Of a stretch of 13,255 bases of DNA, positions 1-6,188 are shown piece by piece. The notes beneath the pieces are model-generated. The model was not told the origin of the DNA, did no database searches, and was given only the letters and a program-made list of their open reading frames with translations. The number at the start of each line of letters is the position of its first letter. Position 1 is the stretch's first letter. The DNA lies in the NCBI GenBank assembly GCA_021772705.1, contig JAJFLN010000320.1, positions 1 through 13,255 on the forward strand, given 5' to 3'. This DNA is from Candidatus Cloacimonadota bacterium (GTDB taxonomy: Bacteria; Muiribacteriota; UBA6191; JACPRK01). A program made the position numbers and the translations under genes.

Positions 1-1
1 C

Positions 2-1273
2 CTCTACTTCGGATCCGGGATGCCGATCTACCAGGCCAAGCAGCTCCTCATCTCGGGCAAGCAATACCTGGACGAGTACAACTGGAAGTTCATGACCGGT
101 ACGGGACCCTATGTGATGAAGCCCGAGGACTTGGTGAAGGGCGAATCACTCACCCTGACCCGCCGGAACGACTGGTGGGCCGAGAACGAGCGGTTCGCCA
201 AGCACTGCTTCAACTTCCACAAGATCAAGTACCGGGTCGTCCGGGAACGGGAGCTGGAGTTCGAGAAGTTCAAGAAGGACGAGCTCGACTACTACTTCGT
301 CAGCCGGGCCCAGCGCTGGGTCGAGGATCTTCCCAAGGAGGAGCTGATCCAGAAGGGTTGGATCAAGCGGCGGAAGGTCTACAGCCAGGCTCCGGAGGGC
401 TTCTCCGGGTTCGCCTTCAACATGAGAGTCAAGCCCTTCGACGACCGGCGAGTCCGTCTGGCCTTCGTCCATCTATTCAACCGTAAGCAGTTGATGGAGA
501 AGATCTTCTACAACGAGTACGAGTACATGAACTCCTACTTCCCGGGACGGGACTGGGGTGCCGGGGATCAGAATCCCGTGATGGAGTTCGACCCGGACCG
601 GGCCGAGGAGCTGCTCGCCGAGGCGGGTTTCAAGGAGCGGGACAAGGAAGGCTATCTGATCGGCCCCGACGGCAAGTCGCTGGAAGTGACGGTCAACTAC
701 GCCTCCCAGAGCTGGGAGAAGATCTGGCTTGTGGTCAAGCAGGACTACGAGGACGCAGGCATCAAGTTCAACCTGAAGCTCATGGACGGGGCGACGCTGA
801 TCAAGAAGATCACGGATCGGCAGTTCAAGATCCACTTCCAGGCCTGGGGCGCCCTGCTCTTCCCCAATCCCGAGACCAGCTGGCGGTCCTCTCTGGCGGA
901 TCAGCCGGCCAACAACAACATTTGTGGCTTCAAGAACAAGCGGGTTGACGAGCTCTGCGCCCAGTACAACGTCATCCTCGACCGGGCGGAGCAGAAGAAG
1001 CTCACCCGCGAAGTGGACCGCATCGTGTTCAATGAGCACCCCTACGCCCTGGGGTGGTACGCCAACTTCCAGCGCTTCCTCTACTGGGACCGATTCGGCC
1101 ATCCCGAGACGTATCTGACCCGGACGGGCCAGGACTTGACGACCATGATGAGCGAGACCTGGTGGTTCGACCCCGATGCCGATGCCCGGCTCGCCGCAGC
1201 CATCGCAAAGGGCGAGCCTCTGCCCCAGGGTCAGGTCGTGGTCAAGCCCTGGGCGAAGGCGAAGGCAGAGTGA
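2..1273 (+). CDS. yejA: ABC transporter substrate-binding protein, family 5, YejA-like (5' end outside window)
   Basis: Periplasmic solute-binding protein that would deliver peptides or peptide-like compounds to the permeases encoded just downstream. The frame is open from base 2, so the 423 residues seen are the C-terminal part; E. coli YejA is about 600 residues and the missing N-terminus should carry the signal peptide. The visible part starts in the conserved GTGPY region, followed by NDWW, the FEKFKKDELDYYF segment typical of YejA-like proteins, FAFNMRVKPFDDRRVRLAF (the family-5 'N....PF.D.RVR.A' signature) and a C-terminal WYANFQRFLYWDRFG segment. The ATG at base 20 is internal, not a real start. 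The order binding protein, two permeases, two ATPases supports a complete importer. YejA in particular, rather than DppA or OppA, is inferred from those segments and the YejB/YejE-like neighbours; the ligand cannot be read from sequence. Confidence 0.93.
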   Translation, partial: LYFGSGMPIYQAKQLLISGKQYLDEYNWKFMTGTGPYVMKPEDLVKGESLTLTRRNDWWAENERFAKHCFNFHKIKYRVVRERELEFEKFKKDELDYYFVSRAQRWVEDLPKEELIQKGWIKRRKVYSQAPEGFSGFAFNMRVKPFDDRRVRLAFVHLFNRKQLMEKIFYNEYEYMNSYFPGRDWGAGDQNPVMEFDPDRAEELLAEAGFKERDKEGYLIGPDGKSLEVTVNYASQSWEKIWLVVKQDYEDAGIKFNLKLMDGATLIKKITDRQFKIHFQAWGALLFPNPETSWRSSLADQPANNNICGFKNKRVDELCAQYNVILDRAEQKKLTREVDRIVFNEHPYALGWYANFQRFLYWDRFGHPETYLTRTGQDLTTMMSETWWFDPDADARLAAAIAKGEPLPQGQVVVKPWAKAKAE

Positions 1274-1315
1274 GGCGTGCCTCACTCACAGTAGTGGCCG
1301 GGGCTGTCACAGCCC
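1268..1315 (+). promoter_or_regulatory. Two tandem hairpins between binding-protein and permease genes
   Basis: The first hairpin has an 8-bp perfect stem (1268-1275 with 1280-1287, loop CGTG) that straddles the TGA stop codon of the binding-protein gene. The second has a 6-bp stem (GGGCTG 1301-1306, loop TCA, CAGCCC 1310-1315). Neither is followed by a T tract, so a strong intrinsic terminator is unlikely. Hairpins at this position in binding-protein-dependent importer operons commonly protect the upstream mRNA or reduce read-through, allowing more binding protein than permease. That role is inferred here; the pairing is seen directly. Confidence 0.5.
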
Positions 1316-1366
1316 GGGTCAGGAGTCACCTGGCTCCCGGATCGCGTTTGAACGCAGGAGACTGAC

Positions 1367-2455
1367 ATGCATGGCATGATCAGCTACTTCATCCGGCGCT
1401 TGTTGCTCATTCCCATCACCTTCGTATGCATCACGTTCATGGTCTACGGGATCATGAGACTGTCGCCCGGCGGCCCGATCGAGCAGGCCCGGACCCAGAT
1501 GCTCATGGCCCAGATGCAGGAGGGTGGTGGAGGCGCCTTCTCCCAGATAGGCGAGCTTGCCTTGCCCCAGGACGCCATCGATCAGCTCAAGATCTACTAC
1601 AAGCTCCACCGGTCCATACCCGTGGGCTACATGATCTGGCTGGGTGTCTGGCCCGATGATGACCGGGGAGGGATCTTCTCCGGAATCATCCAGGGCGACT
1701 TCGGCATCTCCTACCGGTACTCCGACTCTGTCCTCTCCACCATCGTGTCCAAGTTTCCCATCTCCGTCACCTTCGGGTTGATCGGGTACCTGGCGACCTG
1801 GATAGTCTGCATCCCCCTGGGCGTGCAGAAGGCGTTGTTGCACCGCACCTGGTTTGACATGACCACCTCTCTGGCTGTCTTCCTCGGCTACTCGATTCCC
1901 GGGTTCGTGGCCTGTCTGGCTCTGATGCTGATGTTCGGAACCAGTCTCGTCTGGGACCTCTTTCCCCTCGGCGGTTTTCGATCTGAGAACTGGAACGACA
2001 TGTGGGCCGCCGGCAACATCTGGTGGTGCATCAAGGACCAGGCCTGGCATATGTTCATCCCCCTGGTGGGATACGTGATGTCCGGCTTCGCCACCATGAC
2101 GATCCTGATGAAGAACTCGCTCCTCGACAACCTGGGAGCCGACTATGTGCGAACTGCCTTCGCCAAGGGCCTCAGCGAGAGGCGTGTGATCTTCCTCCAC
2201 GCCCTTCGCAACTCGATGATCCCAATCTGCGTGGGAATCGGCGGCGCCATCGGACTTCTCTTCGCCGGTTCGTTCCTGATCGAGAAGACCTGCAACATCC
2301 CCGGAATGGGCCTGCTGGGCTTCAACTCCCTCATCGAACGTGACTATCCCGTGCTGATGGGAATCCTGGTCTTCGGAGTCCTGATCCGGCTCACGGGAAA
2401 CATCCTGTCAGACCTGATCCTGGCATTCATCGACCCCCGGGTCCGGTTCAAGTGA
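1367..2455 (+). CDS. yejB: ABC transporter permease, YejB/DppB-like
   Basis: Inner-membrane permease, one half of the translocation channel of a peptide-type importer. The 362-residue product matches the length of E. coli YejB (364). It opens with FIRRLLLIPITFVCITFMVY, a first membrane helix directly before the APGGP-like loop (LSPGGP, residues 33-37). A periplasmic loop of about 90 residues follows, then QGDFGISYRYSDSV, several membrane helices and the cytoplasmic EAA coupling loop near residues 260-283 (YVRTAFAKGLSERR...). The C-terminus IDPRVRF is characteristic. AGGAG at 1356-1360 sits 6 bases before the ATG at 1367; a second ATG three codons in is possible but less well spaced. It is followed after 13 bp by the partner permease. 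The YejB-like loop and IDPR ending favour Yej over Dpp or Opp. Confidence 0.95.
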   Translation: MHGMISYFIRRLLLIPITFVCITFMVYGIMRLSPGGPIEQARTQMLMAQMQEGGGGAFSQIGELALPQDAIDQLKIYYKLHRSIPVGYMIWLGVWPDDDRGGIFSGIIQGDFGISYRYSDSVLSTIVSKFPISVTFGLIGYLATWIVCIPLGVQKALLHRTWFDMTTSLAVFLGYSIPGFVACLALMLMFGTSLVWDLFPLGGFRSENWNDMWAAGNIWWCIKDQAWHMFIPLVGYVMSGFATMTILMKNSLLDNLGADYVRTAFAKGLSERRVIFLHALRNSMIPICVGIGGAIGLLFAGSFLIEKTCNIPGMGLLGFNSLIERDYPVLMGILVFGVLIRLTGNILSDLILAFIDPRVRFK

Positions 2456-2468
2456 GCAGGGGAGACCG

Positions 2469-3872
2469 ATGACTCATATCCTGTTCAAGTTGCTGCAGCT
2501 CCTGGTGGTCCTCCTCCTGGGCTTCGTGCTGACCACCTATGTCTTGCCCTGGTTTTTCAGGTGCTTCCTGAGGATCCTGGGGTATCCGGCCGAGTTTTCT
2601 CCCGTGACGCAGAAACGGATCCGCCGCTTCCGTGCCATCCGGCGAGGGTACTGGTCCTTCAAGCTGATCACGGTCCTCTTCGTCACGTCCCTCTTTCTGG
2701 AGTTGATCGTGAGCAGCAAGGCCCTGATGATTCGCTACGAGGACCGGACAGCCTACCCGGCTCTGTGCGAGTGGTTGAACATGGCCTGGCCCTTCGGTGA
2801 GGTGTCGTCGTTCAACAAGAAGAGCGACTTCGGGCAGATCGGTGAGAGTGAAGTCGACTATCGTCAGTTCGCCATCTACGCGGCACATCCCGCTCTCATG
2901 CGGAAGGATCTGGAGAAGGAGAGGACGGCTCTGACTGCCGAGAAGGAGGCCTACCTGGCCGAACACCCCACTCCCGGTCCCGACGCCAGGCGCTTTGAAG
3001 TCCGCAGGTATGAGCGGGCGATGAAGAGGTTCGGCAAGCGAGGCGAGACCCTGCTCGCCCTGGAGAAGAACCTGGCGGTCTTCGAGGGAGGCCGGGCCGG
3101 CTGCTGGATGCCCGTCTATCCCGTTGGCCCCGGGGACCTTCGCTACGACCTCAAGTCGAACCCGCCCAATCGTCCTTCCCTGGAAGAGGGCGTGCCTCTC
3201 GGAACGGATATGTCGGGCCGCGACGTGGTGCCTCTCATGCTCTACGGCTTCCGGATCTCCCTGGCCTTTGCCCTTGTGGTGGCGGGTCTGGGTTACGGCT
3301 TCGGAATCCTGGTCGGAGGCGTACAGGGTTACTACGGAGGCTGGGTGGACATCGTGACCCAGAGGGTGGTGGAAATCTGGGGCTCTATCCCGTTCCTCTT
3401 CACGATCATGATCATCGCCTCCATCGTTCAACCCTCGTTCTGGATACTGGCTGTGCTCATGGTGGTCCTGACCAGCTGGCTGGGAATCACCTACTACGTC
3501 CGGGCCGAGTTCTACCGCGAGAAGGCCAAGGACTACGTCCAGGCGGCCATCGGATCCGGGGTCTCGGACTGGCGAATCATCACCCGTCACATCCTCCCCA
3601 ACGCCTTGGTTCCTGTTGTGACCTTCGCCCCCTTCGGGATCGTGGCCTACATCGGTTCCCTGGTCTCCCTCGACTACCTCGGCTTCGGCCTCCCCCCAGG
3701 GACACCCAGCTGGGGAGCGCTCCTGAGGCAGGGGCTGGAGAACGTCAAATTCTACCCACACCTCACGATCATCCCCACCGTGGCTCTGGCCTCGACGCTC
3801 TACACGGTGGTCATGATCGGCGAGGCCGTTCGTGAGGCCTTCGATCCAAAGGTCTTCTCCAGGCTGAGGTAA
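2469..3872 (+). CDS. yejE: ABC transporter permease, YejE-like, with enlarged periplasmic insertion
   Basis: Second channel subunit of the importer. The core matches YejE: SPVTQKRIRRFRAIRRGYWS (about residues 44-63), then a membrane helix, LGTDMSGRDV (244-253), QGYYGG (286-291), VEIWGSIP, an EAA coupling loop YVQAAIGSGVSDWRII (356-371), SLDYLGFGLPPGTPSWG and GEAVREAFDPK near the end. At 467 residues it is far longer than E. coli YejE (about 340). The extra length is in two places: an N-terminal hydrophobic segment (about 5-32) and a charged insertion in the first periplasmic loop (about 139-208) rich in Lys, Glu and Arg with a likely helical, coiled-coil-like pattern (RKDLEKERTALTAEKEAYLA). 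AGGGGAG at 2458-2464 precedes the ATG by 4 bases. The insertion's role is unknown; contact with the binding protein is a guess. Confidence 0.93.
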   Translation: MTHILFKLLQLLVVLLLGFVLTTYVLPWFFRCFLRILGYPAEFSPVTQKRIRRFRAIRRGYWSFKLITVLFVTSLFLELIVSSKALMIRYEDRTAYPALCEWLNMAWPFGEVSSFNKKSDFGQIGESEVDYRQFAIYAAHPALMRKDLEKERTALTAEKEAYLAEHPTPGPDARRFEVRRYERAMKRFGKRGETLLALEKNLAVFEGGRAGCWMPVYPVGPGDLRYDLKSNPPNRPSLEEGVPLGTDMSGRDVVPLMLYGFRISLAFALVVAGLGYGFGILVGGVQGYYGGWVDIVTQRVVEIWGSIPFLFTIMIIASIVQPSFWILAVLMVVLTSWLGITYYVRAEFYREKAKDYVQAAIGSGVSDWRIITRHILPNALVPVVTFAPFGIVAYIGSLVSLDYLGFGLPPGTPSWGALLRQGLENVKFYPHLTIIPTVALASTLYTVVMIGEAVREAFDPKVFSRLR

Positions 3873-3875
3873 GCG

Positions 3876-4937
3876 ATGGCAACGACGGCAACGACAGCAG
3901 ACGGGGCGAGAAAGAAGCTCCTGGAGGTCAAGGGCCTCCGGACTTACTTCGACGTCGAGGGTCAGACGGCCAAGGCCGTCGACGGCGTCGACTTCTTCAT
4001 CCACGAGAACGAGGTCTTCGGCCTCGTGGGGGAGTCCGGTTCGGGCAAGTCCGTCACGGCCCTGTCGGTGATGCGGCTCATTCCAGACCCACCGGGCTGG
4101 ATTGACGGCGGTGAGGTTCTGTTCCGGGGCAAGAACCTTCTGGACTTGACCTACGACGAGATGAGGAAGATCCGGGGCAACGACATCTCCATGATCTTCC
4201 AGGAGCCCATGACGGCGCTCAATCCCGTCTACAGCATCGGGTTCCAGCTAACGGAGGCGTTGCAGCATCATCAGGTGATGTCCCGGCAGGATGCCAGGGA
4301 GCGGGCCGTCGAGATGCTCGACCTGGTGGGGATTCCTGATGCGTCCCGGCGCCTCGGAAACTACCCTCACGAGTTCTCTGGCGGCATGAGGCAGCGCGCC
4401 ATGATCGCCATGGCCCTCTCCCTGACGCCCCATCTACTCATCGCCGACGAACCGACCACAGCGCTGGACGTGACCATCCAGGCCCAGATCCTGGAGCTCA
4501 TGCTCGACCTTCGTCAGCAGACCGGGGACTCCTCCATCATGCTCATCACCCACGACCTGGCCGTGGTCGCCGAGACCTGCGAGCGCGTGGCCGTGATGTA
4601 CGGAGGCAAGATCCAGGAAGTGGCGGAGGTCAAAAGGCTCTTCACCAACCCGGAACACCCTTACACCCGAGGCCTCCTGGCTTCCCTGCCCAGGCCGGAT
4701 CGGGTCAAGCAGAAGCGGCTCCAGACCATCCCGGGCATCGTGCCCAGCATCCTCGACTTCCCCAAGGGCTGCAAGTTCTGGACTCGCTGTCCCGTGAAGG
4801 AGGATGTCTGCGAGCAGGTCGAGCCGGAGCTGGTGAAGGTCGAGGAAGGTCATTGGTGCCGCTGTCATCTCGTCAGCGCCGCCGAGACTCCCCCAGTCGA
4901 GGCTCCTGCCGGAGAACCGGAAGGGGGCACGGAATGA
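3876..4937 (+). CDS. Peptide-type ABC transporter ATP-binding protein (DppD/OppD-like)
   Basis: Cytoplasmic ATPase that powers the importer as a heterodimer with the next gene's product. Residues seen: Walker A GESGSGKS (52-59), Q-loop MIFQEPMTALNP (about 106-117), signature SGGMRQR (168-174), Walker B LLIADEP (187-193), and H-loop histidine in LITHD (about 226). The C-terminal oligopeptide-transporter domain (NPEHPYTRGLLASLP onward) carries GC-x5-C-x6-C and CRC, i.e. Cys 299, 305, 312, 328 and 330, the cluster that can bind Fe-S in some Dpp ATPases. Length 353 is normal for DppD/OppD. The ATG lies 3 bp after the permease stop, with GAGG at 3866-3869 overlapping that gene's end, so translation is probably coupled. 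The last 20 or so residues are a Pro/Glu/Ala tail. The catalytic set looks complete. Confidence 0.96.
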   Translation: MATTATTADGARKKLLEVKGLRTYFDVEGQTAKAVDGVDFFIHENEVFGLVGESGSGKSVTALSVMRLIPDPPGWIDGGEVLFRGKNLLDLTYDEMRKIRGNDISMIFQEPMTALNPVYSIGFQLTEALQHHQVMSRQDARERAVEMLDLVGIPDASRRLGNYPHEFSGGMRQRAMIAMALSLTPHLLIADEPTTALDVTIQAQILELMLDLRQQTGDSSIMLITHDLAVVAETCERVAVMYGGKIQEVAEVKRLFTNPEHPYTRGLLASLPRPDRVKQKRLQTIPGIVPSILDFPKGCKFWTRCPVKEDVCEQVEPELVKVEEGHWCRCHLVSAAETPPVEAPAGEPEGGTE

Positions 4938-5965
4938 GCGACTCCACCGGGAAGAGCGACGGGAAGCTGCTGGACGTCAAGGACCTGAAGATCTACTACC
5001 CCATCCACGCCGGGGTCTTCCTCAAGAAGGTGGGCGACGTGAAGGCCGTCGATGGAGTCTCCTTCACCGTCAAGGAAGGGGAGACTCTGGGACTGGTCGG
5101 GGAGTCCGGCTGCGGCAAGACCACCGTTGGCAAGGGGATCATGCGACTGGTCGACGTCACGTCGGGGACAATCGATTTCACCACCAAGGCCGGGGAGACC
5201 ATCGACGTGGTGCCCCTGGACCGAGGTAGTATGCGGCCCATCCGTGCGGAGGTCCAGATGATCTATCAGGACCCCTTCTCGTCACTGAATCCCCGCTGGT
5301 CCGTCGGTGACATCATCGCCGAACCCCTGGGGGTTCACATGCCCGAACTCTCGGGGAAGGAGCGGGATGACAAGGTGGCCTGGCTCCTGGAGAAGGTCGG
5401 TCTCCGAGGCGAGCAGGCCGGTCGATATCCCCACGAGTTCTCCGGCGGACAGCGGCAGCGCGTGGGTATCGCCAGGGCCCTGGCGACGGCGCCCCGGCTG
5501 GTCCTGGCCGATGAACCCGTCTCGGCCCTGGACGTCTCCATTCAGGCCCAGGTCGTCAACCTCATGCAGGACCTGCAGGAAGAGTTCGGCCTGACCTACC
5601 TCTTCATTGCCCACGACCTGTCGGTGGTGGAGCACATCAGCCATCGCATCGCTGTGATGTACCTGGGCAACCTGGTCGAGATCGGACCGGCCCGCGAGGT
5701 CTACTCCAATCCCATCCATCCCTACACTCGCGCCCTCATCTCCGCCGTTCCGCTGCCCGAGCCCTCCATGGGCCGCCCGGACCGGCAACGATTGGTCGGC
5801 GAGGTACCGAGCCCTCTGAACAAGCCGTCGGGCTGCCCCTTCCGGACCCGGTGCCCCCTGGCCGTCGAGAGCTGCGCCGGAGATCTGCCGCCTCTGATCG
5901 AGGTGGCCCCGGATCGACAGGTAGCCTGTCCCGTCGTCGCCGGCGATTCGGCCTCGGGTGCCTAG
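4934..5965 (+). CDS. Peptide-type ABC transporter ATP-binding protein (DppF/OppF-like)
   Basis: Partner ATPase of the importer. Start chosen at 4934 because its ATG overlaps the upstream stop as ATGA, has AGGGGG upstream, and gives the normal OppF-like beginning (KLLDVKDLKIYYPI); an in-frame ATG at 4853 would add 27 residues that only reflect the upstream gene's other frame. The 343-residue product has Walker A GESGCGKT (57-64), Q-loop MIYQDPFSSLNP (109-120), signature SGGQRQR (170-176), Walker B LVLADEP (189-195), H-loop IAHD with His 227, and the C-terminal oligopeptide domain NPIHPYTRALISAVP with Cys 301, 307, 314 and 332. In enterobacterial Yej systems both ATPase halves are fused as YejF; here they are separate, as in Dpp and Opp. 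The gene ends the operon; a large inverted repeat begins 14 bp after its stop. Confidence 0.96.
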   Translation: MSDSTGKSDGKLLDVKDLKIYYPIHAGVFLKKVGDVKAVDGVSFTVKEGETLGLVGESGCGKTTVGKGIMRLVDVTSGTIDFTTKAGETIDVVPLDRGSMRPIRAEVQMIYQDPFSSLNPRWSVGDIIAEPLGVHMPELSGKERDDKVAWLLEKVGLRGEQAGRYPHEFSGGQRQRVGIARALATAPRLVLADEPVSALDVSIQAQVVNLMQDLQEEFGLTYLFIAHDLSVVEHISHRIAVMYLGNLVEIGPAREVYSNPIHPYTRALISAVPLPEPSMGRPDRQRLVGEVPSPLNKPSGCPFRTRCPLAVESCAGDLPPLIEVAPDRQVACPVVAGDSASGA

Positions 5966-5978
5966 CCATCGTACCGTT

Positions 5979-6078
5979 GAGATCGGGGGACACACGACTG
6001 GACCCGAACTCCCCAGAGGAACTTGCCGGTTCGGGTGACCTCACGGAGTTCGGGTCCAGTCGTGTGTCCCCCGATCTC
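5979..6078. repeat. Perfect 34-bp inverted repeat with 32-nt loop
   Basis: Left arm 5979-6012 and right arm 6045-6078 are exact reverse complements over 34 bp; the loop is 6013-6044. The outer part reads GAGATCGGGGGACACACGAC and its complement. Inside the loop, GAGG (6016-6019) can pair with CCTC (6039-6042), extending the structure. The octamer GTTCGGGT occurs in the loop (6029-6036) and again in the right arm (6048-6055), so the left arm could pair with either copy. There is no T tract and no obvious flanking target duplication. A perfect stem this long is not expected by chance. It could be a mobile palindromic element of the kind moved by Y1/RAYT transposases, several of which carry GGGGACA...TGTCCCC ends, or a bidirectional terminator. 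The identification is inference; the repeat is seen directly. Confidence 0.9.
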
Positions 6079-6085
6079 CGGAGGG

Positions 6086-6106
6086 GCGGATCTACTTGCG
6101 ATCCGC
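6086..6106. repeat. Small 7-bp hairpin downstream of the large inverted repeat
   Basis: GCGGATC (6086-6092) pairs with GATCCGC (6100-6106) around the 7-nt loop TACTTGC. It begins 7 bases after the 34-bp inverted repeat ends. It may belong to the same element, act as an operator for the isomerase gene downstream, or be chance. The rest of the 5966-6188 gap (6107-6188) shows no convincing promoter by eye, although the isomerase gene at 6189 probably has its promoter here. Confidence 0.45.
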
Positions 6107-6188
6107 TCTGCATCTGGCTATTGTTGCCAAATACGCCACGTCGAGTCCGGTGACTTCAGGGTGGGATGGAACGGGCAGGTAAGAGAGA

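Noticed and set aside
1319..2200. 293-codon minus-strand open frame opposite the YejB-like permease
   Set aside because: Antisense to a strong gene, His/Gly/Asp-rich composition, no recognisable motif.
2448..4004. 518-codon open frame on the minus strand opposite the YejE-like permease
   Set aside because: It is antisense to a clearly recognised permease and ATPase start, has low-complexity His/Gly/Asp/Glu/Gln composition, and no family features. High G+C codon bias on the plus strand leaves few stops in this frame.
4853..4933. Earlier in-frame ATG for the second ATPase
   Set aside because: The added residues do not resemble OppF-type N-termini and would overlap the upstream ATPase by 85 bp; the ATGA junction at 4934 is typical of coupled genes.
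6115..6130. TGGC...TTGCC resembling a sigma-54 promoter upstream of cti
   Set aside because: The spacing between the GG and GC elements is 8 bases instead of the required 10, so it should not be recognised.
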